Positions 33,047-45,216 are shown, counted from the first letter of the stretch. The stretch: 64,000 nucleotides of DNA from Coenobita brevimanus (GCA_032717465.1 CM064666.1:70001-134000); one strand, 5' to 3'. Translations and numbers: made by a program. The notes: generated by a model from the letters alone, not told the origin.

Positions 33047-33880
33047 CTTTTTTCTCGCTGCCATGGACTCACCTAGGTATTCCACTGAGGCAAATATCAT
33101 ACCCTATTTCTATACTTAGCGGAGGGGAACATATCGCGGTCAGGGGTTCATCGTATCCATCCTCGAGTTTTGGCATCAGTTGGGATTCGGAATAATAATC
33201 TTTTTAGTCGCGTTATTCTCGTTGTAGTAAGTAAGTAAGCTCCCTAACTTACCCTTTTCCTTACCGGTTTATTTTTGCTTGCATCTCATTACATAATTCC
33301 TTGCATTGTTATTCTTTTGCCTTCCATGATGCAGGTGAAAGTTAAAAAAGATATACGCAATATACAGGAGAGTAGTAAGGCACACTTATGGAAAATAATT
33401 CGCTATGGATAAAGGTGGAAGTCAGGAGCCACAAGGAACCACCTTAACCGACGACGAACCTACAGGCTCTTAATCCCATCAGTCTGAGCATTATTTCCTT
33501 CACTACTGCAGACAGAGTGGCGCAAAAAGAAGATATGGAACGTTGTGGTGGCGCTGTAGTATGTGCTGGTGTTTTTGTAGAGAATATGGAGAATGCGAGA
33601 CTGACTAGGAGAGAGTATGTGTAGAGTGTGGGAGTGAAGGTGGAGGTGTGGTGTGAGAAACCGAGTGATGAGATGGAGGGGTCGGGTGGGAGGTGGAAGG
33701 TAGATGAGTAGAGGAGGGTTTAAACTGGAGAGAAGGAAGCGTGGGATGGCAAAGGATAGAATGAGCCTGGAGACGATGAGGGATTTGTAGTCACCATTTC
33801 CTAGATTCAGTTATCTTATTATAATAATCGTTGACAAATTTTTAGAGGCCTTGTCTATGCTGAATGAAAACGTGTGGGTG
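33046..33880. other. Unique sequence, no gene seen
   Basis: Mixed composition; 33,600-33,780 is G/A-rich. No domain. Confidence 0.5.
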
Positions 33881-33889
33881 ATAAGAAGA

Positions 33890-34080
33890 TACCGATGCCG
33901 AGAAACGTTTGTATATAGCAAAGGATTAATGGGGGCCTTCTAACATGAATTTACAGATACCCGGAATAACGTTTGCATATAGATGGGATTAATAGAGACT
34001 TTCTGGTCGATATACCGACACTGAAAAACGCTTGCATATAGAAGGGGTTAATGGAGGACTTTCTAACCACGTCTTCAGCG
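33890..34080. repeat. Diverged ~60-bp triplication
   Basis: Three blocks built on ACGTTTGCATATAGAAGGGG TTAATGGAGG lie near 33,905, 33,969 and 34,028 (spacing 64 and 59 bp), with many substitutions. Confidence 0.65.
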
Positions 34081-34639
34081 TAGGTCAGACGGGTTCACCT
34101 GGACAGCCCCCTCCACCTCGCTCTCTCTTCTTGCCCAGCGAGTAATAAACGGAAAAGACGATCCCAGATTGTATCTGGGAGTCCGGGGGAGAGGTGCCAG
34201 ATTCAGTCACGTTATTACTACACGTGCGAATTTCCCGCTACTGAGTGAAATCTTCCCGGGTTAATGCCTTGGAATCCCGGTGATGTCCATTCTTTTTTTT
34301 AAGTTTATTCTTGTTATTATAGTCTGTTTGTTTTCATCTGACGGAACCAGACCACTCCCACAAAGAGAAGTGCTAAGTCGTGGTTTGCGCTGAAATTCAG
34401 TGGGCCTCAGTTAAGAGATAGTAAATGAGTCTCCTTGGTTACTAGTCAAATCTGCTCTCCAGCACGAATGCATAAAAAAATACCCCGCCGAATTGAAAGG
34501 GTTAAAATTTGTTATCACGTGAAAAGGAAAAAAAGATTTTATAAGAGATAGTTTTCCACTGTTTAGCCGCAGTTCCTTCTTCCATGCTTAAAAAAAAAAT
34601 TGTCCCTTGGCATGGAATAAAATCGTCTGGCGTTGGTCA

Positions 34640-34860
34640 TAGAAACTGGTTAACTCCTTCAGTCCGATGACACAGTTTTATTTTAATTCTGTCTGTCTAT
34701 TTCTGTCTTCTCTGTCTTGTCTCTGTCTCTCTTTGTCTCTCTCTCTCTCTCTCAAGACGATTTTAAACTTGGAAAAGACCCTTAGTGGCAGAAGGGGTTA
34801 ATGAAGGCTAGATATAACCCTATCCAGTTCGACAAATCCCCCTTTAAGCTGGATAAAATC
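34640..34860. repeat. TTAACTCCTTCAGT-type interspersed repeats
   Basis: GGTTAACTCCTTCAGTCCGA at 34,650 starts a repeat whose later parts include ACGATTTTAAACTTG and GAAGGGGTTAATGAAGG. Similar fragments occur at 7,010-7,110, 14,515, 34,265, 36,973-37,070 and 62,845-62,990. I associate this family with crab genomes; the assignment is from memory. Confidence 0.45.
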
Positions 34861-35030
34861 GTCTGGAGATTGCACGAATAAGATTACAGTACTCGTAGTG
34901 AAAAGGGTTGTGTACCTTCACATTAGCCACACCGCACACCCTCAATCCCTCGAATTCTAGGACAGTGAATGAAACGAGCACTCCTTCCTTGCATAGCTTG
35001 GCTCCGCCTGGCCAGGCCTTAACGTCACTA

Positions 35031-36535
35031 TGCCCGAGACTTCCAGCGACTCTGCTCAGTGCCTGCACGCGACCGTTGAGGGGGGCACCAAACAGCAACA
35101 GATCCGTGTCGCCAGGAGCCACTTCCATCCAGGGTAACCGTGAATTGGTTCAACGTGAGATCGTGTTACGGTTTTATCAAACTCCGGGACACTGGCGTTG
35201 ATGTTTTCGTGCACGCTTTTGGGATCGTTGCACCAAATCCACGGCATTTCCAGCGGCTCACTTGCCGAGGGAGAGACGGGTGGAGTTTCGTGTTGTACAG
35301 GCTTCCCAAGGGTCCCGAGGTACATAAGACGTGTCAAATACTGGGCCGGGTGGTGTTGCTGTGCAGGGCTCTGCCCGTGCACGGCGGCGTCACCTCCTGC
35401 CCAGAGACGCCAGCCAAAGGGTCCTGGAAGTGCTGGCAACACAAACACACTCGTTGTACTGCGATGTGTATCATGACGGCTGAAGGCTTTTATGGGTGGG
35501 GTAGCGGCAAGGCGGTTCTTGGCTGTTTCTCCCTTCCTCAGATCTTTGAGGAGAACGGCCTTCCACGCCTTGCTATTCCTCGAAGCTTCACCCGCGATCC
35601 TCGTCTCCCCCTCGTCAGGAGCGTCCAGGCCCGGCGACAGCAGCCACCACCACCTCGCACGACACCGCGAAAACGGCTGTGTTTGGATGCCCCTCTCAAC
35701 CGGACGACTGGCGCCACCACCCATTGAACCTCTGGATCACCGACCCGGAACCGTCACAGGCCATGGATATTGAGCATGGGGAGACTGTCGTGGGAGGTCC
35801 ACCTCCCTTCTCGTCAGGAGCTGAGGAAGGAGCGTCCGTCCGTCCCCCGTCCCTCAGTACATCTGGACGCAGCGGAGCCCTCCTCCGTGCCCTCTCCATC
35901 TGCTCCTGACGAAGTGGAGGAGCCTCTTCCACCTTCACCACCGCCTGCCGCCATCGCCTTCTCTTCTTCTCTCTCCTCCACCTAAGGAGAAGAGGAAGAA
36001 ACAAAAGAAGAAAGGGGGAAGGGCAGACCAGAGCGACCCTCCCTCTCCGTTGCTCGCCGAGGATCGAGGCCCTCCCTCTTCGCACCACTCTCAGGGACTC
36101 GTGGATCTCCGATGCCCGCACGGGATGCGGACCTGGAAGAGCTATTTCCGTCTGCTGCTGCCTCACGGATCCGATCAACGACGAAGATACACTCGCTTCT
36201 CGTCTATCAGACTTTGTATCAGAAGATCCGTGAGGCATACATCTCCAACTCCCTCCTCTCTCATCTGAGGAAGCTGCCATCCGTGAGGGCATCGGGTTTG
36301 ATCCACCACGTGCTGCCCTCGTCAACTATATCAGCCACCAGACTGCTCTCGTAACTGCTGAGCCACGCCTGATCTTGTCCTTGCCTTGCTGCTTCGTCTT
36401 GCAGTTTTTGTCACCGCTACTGCTCAGCCGTTTGAGAGCTACTTTATGCCACTTCTGACTGGACGGGTTCTATGTTTGCCTGTACCTCACCATATGTTGT
36501 GAGGCAAATATCACAACAACAACAACAATAAAACG
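35031..36535 (+). pseudogene. Cold-shock-domain repeat element, copy 2 (decayed)
   Basis: Same order as the 24.4-kb element. It runs from an ATG-containing start (GCGACCGTTGAGGGGGGC shared), through a cold-shock domain with NWFNVRSCYGFIKLRD and VDVFVHAFGI (35,140-35,240) and PKGPE, to IFEENGLPRLAIPRSF (about 35,539-35,586), PPRTTPRKRLCLDAPLNR, a lysine-rich KEKRKKQKKK stretch (about 35,980-36,015) and a CAACAACAACAATAAAA end at 36,505-36,530. Frame changes fall within the N-terminal part, after the NR block and in the lysine-rich region. The cold-shock core stays alignable, with a W-F-N-V signature even closer to classical Y-box proteins than copy 1. Confidence 0.75.
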
Positions 36536-36598
36536 AGGTACACTTAAGAGACATGAAAGTTCTGCCTGGTATTCTGCTGCTGCTCCCACTTAACACTT

Positions 36599-36599
<1 letters not shown>

Positions 36600-36633
<34 letters not shown>

Positions 36634-37200
36634 CAAAGGTGCGGGGAAATCCGTCACTTTCCTGTATTGTATCAGAGAGGGAATAATTAGGGGGAGAAGC
36701 ATACGAAGCCTCTCCCAGCTTAGGAATACTCTAAGGCAACAGAGGGAAGTAAAAAGTAGAAGAGATGAGGTGAAATATTGGTGAAGTTTTTGTGTCTGGC
36801 TGTATAGTACTGTTAGTTAACAACTACACTTTCACACACACACACACACATACACACACACACACACACAAACCTCAACCCCAGTGCCCTTTTATGCTCA
36901 GTGACCCGTACTTAGGCTATGGTGTCATGTGTTTACTTCTTTCCAGAGCTGAAGAATATTGTCTGAGTATTAACCCTCTTATTCCCTGACATTTTATTAT
37001 TCTAGCTATTTCCAGACGATTTGATTTAGTTAAGAGGGTCTGCTTGAAGTGGCAGGTCTTGATATAACCCTTAAGGAAAGCCACGACATGCCATGACTCT
37101 GGTACAACAGCTGGGAGCAGGAGAAAAATAATGATGCTCTGTTCTTGTCTAGCAAGTGAAAAAGTTTTGGGTGTTTCTCGGCTATACTTGGCTCTATGGG

Positions 37201-37240
<40 letters not shown>

Positions 37241-37260
37241 TAGAGAGAGAGAGAGTATGA
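36600..37260. repeat. (GA)n, (CA)n and (GA)n microsatellites
   Basis: (GA)n at 36,600-36,626, (CA)n at 36,833-36,870 with one TA interruption, (GA)n at 37,205-37,255 with a GATA interruption. The intervening DNA shows no gene. Confidence 0.9.
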
Positions 37261-37945
37261 GGATGCAGATGACAGAAATAGGAACAAAACACATCCAGCT
37301 ACTCACTTAAACCTCAAGAGCAGAGTGACCATGTGGGAAGGGACTCCAAGTTTTAGGCCACATTACAAAACACAGACCCAAAGCAATGTACAGGAAAAAA
37401 GCACCACTGGGCCAAAAACAATATACGAAAAACAATGGGGCCTTGTAAAATCAAAAGACAACAAGGAGGGCTGGAGATCAGGCTGTGTTGATTGCCTTGA
37501 TTGTCTCCTCTATCTGAAACAGAGCGTTGGAAACTACGGGAGTCATTTTCTGGACACGAGGCAGGAAGGAGGGCGGGAGGGAGGGCTGTAATGTACTGCC
37601 TCTTCCATTCAACGACAACACTAGCAGTTGGCCCTTAATTATCTACGGAGGATCTTCTTCTTCTTTCTTTCCTCTCTCTCTCTCTCTCTGTTTTTTGTCT
37701 GTACTACATTAGAAGGACGCACCGTGCCGATTGTGTGCACCAATTTTTTAACACGCTGAGAGAGAGAGAGAGAGAGAGAGAGAAAGTGTAAATTTTTCCC
37801 TGTGTAGTAACCACATCTCAAGACACTCCTAAATAAACACACACACAAACACACAAACTTATATACACAGAACAGGCGAAACTTGGACTGTTACACTCGT
37901 AGACTTTCAGGCAGCCAAAATTTCTTAACGAATATATAGCCCATC
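37261..37945. other. No gene; short (CT)n/(GA)n
   Basis: Contains (CT)n at 37,672-37,690 and (GA)n at 37,759-37,782. No coding signal. Confidence 0.6.
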
Positions 37946-37948
37946 GAA

Positions 37949-38405
37949 AGTTAGGTTAGGTCACTTTGGGCAGGGTTTGGTCTGATTAGGTAATTTTTGG
38001 TTGGGTTGGTTTCAGTTGGACTAGATATAGACGGATTAGGTTAGATTGCTTTAGAATACGTCGGTTTAGATAGGTTTTGGGTTGGGTTTTATTTAGGTTA
38101 GGGTTAGCTGGGTTAGGTTCAGTTGGATTAGGGTCATTTTAGGCTTGACTTGGGTTGTTAGGTCGGGTATGGTATGAAGTTAAGTGAGACTGGGTTTCAG
38201 GATTAGGTAGGGTTAGAAGCGGTTAGGTCTGCGTGGCAGAATTGGTTAGGAAGTAGGTATGGGCACAGCATGTGGAGGTTACGTGAGATTGTGAGGTTAA
38301 AAACAATTAGACTGGGTTAGATGAGGTTAAGTTATATTAGGTTGGGTTAATTTGGGATGGATTAGGTCATTCGAGGTTAGGCAGGGTTCAGTTAGAGTAA
38401 ATATA
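37949..38405 (+). repeat. Degenerate TTAGG-rich tract
   Basis: About 16 TTAGG pentamers in ~450 bp of G/T-rich, C-poor sequence, including AGTTAGGTTAGGTC and TTTAGGTTAGGGTTAG. TTAGG is the telomeric repeat of most arthropods, so this may be an old interstitial telomeric array or simply a G/T-rich simple-sequence region. Confidence 0.6.
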
Positions 38406-38506
38406 GATAGGTTAGTTGAGACTAGGTCTATATAAATTGGTTTATGCATTACGGTCTATTGTTCGTCAGTCCTTCCAAAGTCAAATATCACAGGAGGTGG
38501 ACGTGG

Positions 38507-38507
<1 letters not shown>

Positions 38508-38539
<32 letters not shown>
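38508..38539. repeat. (GT)n microsatellite
   Basis: 16 GT units. Confidence 0.95.
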
Positions 38540-38542
<3 letters not shown>

Positions 38543-39452
38543 TCGCTTCGTGTTTCGTCTATTTTATACATTTTTGTGTGCCTTGTGTGACTGAAACTTT
38601 GTGTTTGTATGTTTCACTTCTCGTGTGACTGAGGGTGGACTGCTTAAGAATACCCCCCTTTATAGTTACGATTGCCCCTTCCTCAGTATAGCATATGTTT
38701 TTAGTTTATTTAGCTTTCTCTGGACGATTGTATAAGAGCTTCGTGGAAAATACTAGAACTAGAACGATGGCAGTTGATACAGCCTTGTGTACCAGATATC
38801 CTGCCCAAGTTTCATTAGCAGATACGTTGCCCAAGTTGAAGAAAGTCGTCTGAAGTAAGAATAAGCTTGAAGAGACGTTGCTGTACTGAAAGTCGTTGTA
38901 TATGCCTTGTTTTATGTCTTTTCGTATGTGGCTGCGAGATAACAGACTCAAGTTCAGTCTTTTATGGCAAGCGTTAATAGATATCTCAGTGCTTTCCTTA
39001 ATATGAAGATTAATATGTCACTGGAATGTGTCTAAAGCTTTCCTACTTCTCCCTCTCCTCAAGTAAATAGATGTTTACTGTCTATTAAACTCGTCCTATT
39101 GGTAATCTGTCGATGGTATGCGATTTTAAAGCCTCCTGCCTCCCTCTCGTGCAAGGGTGTTTAGTATCTATTACACTTAACTCCCGTTGGTAATGGGTCA
39201 ATAGCACGTTTTAGCTTCCGACTCTCCCTCGTGCAAGAGCTTTTACTGCTTATTACACACACTATAATCCGGGGAGTCGTACACGTCCTGTCTGATTATA
39301 CAATGACAACTCTCTCAAATCATTCATGGTCTTCTCATAGCTTTCATCTAGCCTCTTGAACCACGTTGTCTCGTCTGCTTATACTTTATCTCCTTACCAG
39401 TCCTCATCAGCCTCCCTAACCACCTATCCAAGCCGTATATTACTCAAACCGG
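38540..39452. other. Unique sequence, no gene seen
   Basis: 39,100-39,270 has two diverged ~115-bp segments around TCGTGCAAG..TTTA..CTATTACAC. No domain. Confidence 0.5.
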
Positions 39453-39845
39453 GATCTAAGCTACGAGAAGAAAGACTAAAATAAAACTGAATCTACCAAC
39501 ACTACAGGAGAGAAGGAAAAGAGGTGATATGATAATGTTATAGTAAATGCATATCAGTGGGAAGGAGGAAAATAGACATAAATGATTACTTAACATATGG
39601 GGAAGCATCAGCAAGAGGACACTACAAAAAAAAACTTGGCATAAGAAGAGAGGTGATGAAGACGTAAGGAAATTCAGTTTTAAACTCCCAAAACAGAGCA
39701 ATTGATCAATGGAATGCAAATTACCGAATGAAATAGTGTGTGCCAAAACAAGTCACAAATTTAAGGATATGTACGATAAATATGGTTTAAGACACGGAAC
39801 AGTACGCAGCTTGACTCATTCCTGTAAAGATACAATTAGGGTAAG

Positions 39846-39893
<48 letters not shown>

Positions 39894-41541
39894 CACAGGG
39901 AACCTCACAAATAGTGGTAAGAAGCAGACAAGAAACATTCAGGATATTATGGATCTACAGTAAGAAGTGTGAACTGTCGGGGTAGGGGTTGCGTAGAGAG
40001 GCAGACCGAAAAAGACCTTGAGACGAGGTCATAGAGTATGACCTCAGGGATAAGGGACTGGAATAGGAGGCTGCCAGAGATCAAGCAGCGTGGGAGAGCC
40101 ATCACAGTGTGACTAAAAGGGCCTTGACGCATGCAAGCTTATTGGAGCTTTTATAAAAGATACGATAAGCCGATCACAGTACAAAGCAACTGATTAAGTG
40201 GCCACATAAAGAATCTAAAGTGTAGAATCCGCAATGCAGGGCATAGATATCAGCTGGGAAATAAGCCAGGAAAGATGTGATAAACTGTAGATTAGCTGGA
40301 AAGAATGGAAAACACAATCCACTGAGTGTCCACATATAGAGCCACATGGAAATTTGGGTATTAGACCACCGCCATTAAGAAATAAAAGGACCTTTGAACA
40401 TGAGGCAACGTAAGAACAAGAGAGAGAGAGAGAAAATAAAAACGAAAACGACAATGGACGGTATAAAGATTCGTCGAAGTTACGTAAGGGTCCCTCTACA
40501 TTTTGTGGGAATTTTCTTTATTGCAAGCCCCGCCCCCAATGCGGCGTCTACCTGTCTGCCTGTACCCATTTAAAACCCCCTATGTCCCAGCTTCAGCGAC
40601 CCTCAGTGTCGCTCTTGGATGGTAGGATGTAAATCTGCTTCTGGTTAGCGCATGGCGCCAGGCCGTCTAACTATTCATCCGCCTCTCGTGCCATCAGCGC
40701 CTCAGTTACCAAATGTTGAGGTGGAGTGTAGACGTGCACGCCGCCCAGTTCCGTGGCGCCTGGCTGTCTGGCTGTTGTACCCTGCAGGTATCAATGCACG
40801 TTGTCTCGCGTCATGGCTGAGGGTTCACTTAAGCACCAATAGTTTATTTATTACTGACCTCTTTTATTAATCAACTACTTTCTAGTTCACACCCTGCAAC
40901 TCACTTAAGACTCTAAACCACCCCTACACCCATTATCAAGATCACTTGGCAGCCACGTAATAACCCGCCATCCTCATATCCAGCACCCCTGCCTCAAACC
41001 CTGACTTCCATACTGGCCCTTCACTCCACCCCTCCCTTTCACTTATCCACCCTACCCAAGCCCCCCTAGGGCTACAACACCTTACCCCAACACCCGTATC
41101 CTATCTTCCTACCCAGGCTTCTGGAGCCGGAAAAATCAGATGAACCTGAGAGGCAGCCAGCATGTCAAGCTAATGCTTGGCAGAGAAAGCCGTGATGCTA
41201 TTCACCTCCTCCCGTCCTTAAGTAACAACACTGTGCACGTGCGAGACCTCCCCCCTTCCCAACATCAAACACACGCATGTTTGGGGTTAAGCCCCGACAC
41301 TCTTTCTCTTAGTCTAAATTCTTCCTCTCCTACTTAAAAAAAAACACACACACACACACACATGCACTTTACACAATGCAACCAGGAAGCTGAGCTCTCA
41401 GTAAGGCCGGGAGTTTAAACTAAGGCCTAGTTCCTGCCGTCGTGTCGTCGCCCTTGTTGCATAACACTCATCACAGAGACACAATCATTCGTCCCTTCCT
41501 TCCTGTCCCCCCCTTTTCTATACGTCATTATTATTATTATA
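39453..41541 (+). repeat. Composite unit, left copy
   Basis: In order: a CR1/jockey-like RT C-terminal fragment (39,453-39,840), (CA)n, an RTE-like 3' end (39,900-40,165), the GAGCCACATGGAAATTT segment, the CCCCGCCCCCAATG block (40,528), CACCAATAGTTTATTTATTA, a C-rich segment, GGCCGGGAGTTTAAACTAAG and TCTATACGTCATTATTATT. The same order occurs at 43,224-45,394. This copy has many extra 1-3-base insertions relative to the right copy. Confidence 0.9.
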
Positions 41542-41559
41542 TATTACTTGTTGGTGCAC

Positions 41560-42842
41560 CTGTGCGGGCGAGATGGGCTCAGCCAGTACGGGGATAGTGA
41601 CATCAGTTGTCACCTCATCTACAACCTCATTGTTCAGCATCCTCTCTGTTCAGCACAGACTCAAAATGGAATTTAAAATCCTCATCACAGGGGCACAAGA
41701 TTTCTATCAGGGTCTGTCCATGTTAAAGTCTCCTTTTCCAATCAATTGCTCTCCACTGTTACTCTTGCGTCATCAGCACATCATCCAGCAGCCTCTCCCA
41801 CCGTACCAAGATTGCTACCACCTATCTCTACTGCTCTGTCTACCCTGCCTACATTGTCCTCCGCACACGAGTATAAAGCGTCAGTGATGCGCTTCTCTAA
41901 AGCATCAACATTTACATAATCTTCATTAGGTACTCTTTGCATAATATCATTCACAAATGCTTCTTTGCTGATTCTGTTAAATCTGAGTGACTTTCTCATT
42001 AAACAAGTCTTGCCAGCATTTCCATGAAAGTAGCTGCGTGATCCCCTAGCGACCCCGCCCTCGTCATGAGACTGTCCAAATCAACGCCTCCGAACACGTA
42101 ACTGTTACTGTAATGGGGGCAATGGATCGGAAGAGAGGTCACCCCGCCTTAACACAGAAAAATCACTCATATATAGTCTATCAGAGACGGTGACGCCACA
42201 CACGTCATCCACCTCCAGAAACCCAGGTGCTGCGTCTCCGATATGTTTTATCACTCAGGAAAATGTTTGTCAGCATACATGAGAGTTAACTGTTATTGAC
42301 AACCAATCTGTTATCAATACATATAGTACTACAACAATTCAGCGTTATCGTTAGCAAATTCTGTTTACATCATCGTGAATCACTGGGTATGACATATCAT
42401 TTACATTAGGTATCTCCGCTATCGACAATAATTGCCCACACTTTTCCCAAATCTAGCATTCATGTCACCAATTATGATGTATATCCTTTAGGTGTACCTC
42501 AGAATTTACTTTTAGTTGGATTGAGGCAAATAAGTCGTGGGAGTAATACGGGGAGTCACATGGAGGAATATAACAGAAACCAAACAACACACCCTCAGTG
42601 TTACGAAACTGCATCCAGACTTGATCTCCAATGCTTGTGTCGACATCAAATACCAACGTAGATAACCAGTTCTTATTACAGACAACCGTTCCACCCCGTT
42701 CCGCTGAACCAACTACCTTACTCCTATAAGTCACATATCCGGCGAATGACACTGGCATAGACGTCTTAACCTCATTAATACTAATCATATTACGTGTCAA
42801 GTGGGGTTGGTGGAGGATTAGTGCCCCTCCCTGTAAAAACAA
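41560..42842 (-). pseudogene. LINE endonuclease domain and linker
   Basis: Minus strand. The frame at 42,465-42,842 carries GGTVVCNKNWLSTLVFDVD, DQVWMQFRN and VLFGFCYIPPCDSPYYSHDL, matching the central strands of APE-type endonucleases of LINEs. Past a frameshift the translation continues with residues like a GDMNARFG active-site block and a CIDNRLVVNN end (to about 42,290). A linker frame at 41,781-41,999 and an IPVL..PIS-type pre-RT segment (about 41,575-41,640) follow. The RT is absent: the element stops where the left composite unit ends. The endonuclease would nick target DNA; this copy is broken by stops and indels. Confidence 0.65.
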
Positions 42843-42854
42843 TTAACTCTAAGC

Positions 42855-42910
42855 CCTTGGCCACCCCGTGTGGGATACATGGCGTCTGGCAATGAATGAA
42901 TGAATGAACA
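42855..42910 (+). pseudogene. RTE 3' end with (GAAT)n tail
   Basis: GGCCACCCCGTGTGGGATAC then ATGGCGTCTGGC corresponds to the RTE 3' terminus, but the tail is (AATG)4 instead of GATA. Confidence 0.55.
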
Positions 42911-43017
42911 TCATAATTATGTAGCATCTGCTGCACACTGGTTTTTTATAACTTTGTGCGCACTCCACCTATATTCCACGACAGTACGCTTATTTTCCTT
43001 ACTTGCTATGGTGATCC

Positions 43018-43020
<3 letters not shown>

Positions 43021-43075
<55 letters not shown>
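43021..43075. repeat. (CA)n microsatellite
   Basis: About 27 CA units immediately before the LINE fragment. Confidence 0.96.
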
Positions 43076-43077
<2 letters not shown>

Positions 43078-43078
43078 T

Positions 43079-43582
43079 GAAGACATACTATTAAAGATAA
43101 TAACATCAGTCATCAGACCAACCCTGGAGTATGCGTCAGTAGTCTGGAGTCCTCATCTAAAAAAACACATAGATAAGACTGAAAAAGTTCAAAGGGCAGC
43201 TACAAGATGGGTACCAAGCTTAAGGGATCTAAGCTACGAAGAAAAACTGAATCTACCTACACTACAGGAGAGAAGGAAAAGAGGAGACATGATTATACTA
43301 TATAAATGCATATCAGGGAAGGAGAAAATAGACATAAATGAGTATATAACCTATGGGGATGCATCAGCAAGAGGACACTGCAAAAAACTGCATAAAAGGA
43401 GAGGCAATATAGACGTAAGGAAATTTAGTTTCCCAAACAGAGCAACTGATCAATGGAATGCACTACCGAATGAAATAGTGTGTGCCAAAACGTTTCATAA
43501 ATTTAAGGATATTTATGATGAAAATGGTTTAATACACGGGACTACGAGCTTTATTCATTCCTATAAAGATACAATTAGGTAA
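43079..43582 (+). pseudogene. CR1/jockey-like LINE RT C-terminal domain
   Basis: About 168 codons open without interruption: ILLKIITSVIRPTLEYASVV, WSPHLKKHIDKTEKVQRAAT, LQERRKRGDMIILYK, RKFSFPNRATDQWNALPNEI and a KFKDIYDENG end. This is the conserved region downstream of the RT palm in CR1/jockey-type LINEs. The palm with its YxDD box is missing; the frame upstream is (CA)n. The part from 43,224 onward also occurs in the left composite unit with frameshifts. Confidence 0.8.
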
Positions 43583-43583
43583 G

Positions 43584-43638
<55 letters not shown>

Positions 43639-45142
43639 CAGGGAACCTCTACAAATAGTAAGAAGCAGACAAGAAACATTCAGATATTATGGATCTACAG
43701 TAAGAAGTGTGAACGTCGGGGGTAGGGTTGCGAGAGGCAGACCGAAAAAGACCTGAGACGAGGTCATAGAGTGTGACCTCAGGGATAAGGGACTGAATAG
43801 GGAGGCTGCCAGAGATCAAGCAGCGTGGAGAGCCATCATGTGACTAAGGCCGACGCATGCAAGCTTATTGGAGCTTTTATAAAAGATACGATACGATCAC
43901 AGTACAAAGCAACTGATTAAGCAGCCAATAACTTAGTGTAGAATCCGAATGCAGTATAGATATCGCTGGGAAATAAGCCAGGAAAGATGTGATAAACTGT
44001 AGATTAGCTGGAAAGAATGGAAAACACAATCCACTGAGTGTCCACATATAGAGCCACATGGAAATTTATATTAGACCACCGCCATTAAGAAATAAAAGGA
44101 CCTTTGAACATGAGGCAACGTAAGAACAAGAGAGAGAGAGAGAGAAAATAAAAACGAAACGACAATGGACGGTATAAAGATTCGTCAAAGTTACATAAGG
44201 GTCCCCTACATTTTGTGGGAATTTTCTTTATTGCAAGCCCCGCCCCCAATGCGGCGTCTACCTGTCTGCCTCAACCCATTTAAAACCCTCATGCCCAGTC
44301 AGCGACCCTCAGTGTCGCTCTTGGTATGGTGTAGTGTACATCTGCTTCGGTTAGGCCAAGGCGCCAGGCCGTCTACCTATTCATCCGCTTCTCGCTGCCA
44401 CACCACAGACACCAGCCATCACCGCCTCAGTTACCAAATGTTATACGGGGAGTGTATACGTGTGCCGCCCAGCTCCGCGGCGCCTCGCTGTCTGGTTACC
44501 CACAGTACCAATGCACACCAGTCTCGCGTCATGGCAAGGGCGGAACATGTTCGTGTTTCGCTGAGGGTTCACTTAAGCACCAATAGTTTATTTATTACTG
44601 ACCCTTTTATTAATCAACTACTTAGTTCACACCCTGCAATTCACTTAAGACTCTAAACCACCCCTACACCCATTATCAAGATCACGGCAGCCACGTAATA
44701 ACCCGCCATCCTCATATCCAGCACCCACGCCTCAGACCCTGTACCACCCCTACACCCCCCATCAAGATCATGACTACAGCCCAATACTCCGCGCACCCCC
44801 AAGAGAACCTACCCTGACTCCCCTTCCTCCATTCCTCCCCCCTACCTCTTCCCCTTTCCTTATCCCCCTACCCAAGCCCTCTAGGGCTACAACACCTTAC
44901 CCAAACACCCGTATCCTACCATCCTACCCAGGCTTCTGGAGCCGGAAAAGATCAGATGAACCTGAGAGGCAGCCAATAAGCTAATGCTTGGCAGAGAAAG
45001 CCGTAGCTATTCACTCCTCCCGTCCTTAAGTAACAACACAGTGCACGTGCGAGACCCCCCCCCCTTCCCAACACCAAACACACGCACGTTGGGTTAAGCC
45101 CCGACACTCTTTCTCTTAGTCTAAATTCTTCCTCTCCTACTT

Positions 45143-45216
<74 letters not shown>

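Noticed and set aside
35056..36325. Minus-strand frames of 222 and 209 codons across the second cold-shock element
   Set aside because: Antisense to the homologous cold-shock blocks, which explain the sequence on the + strand.
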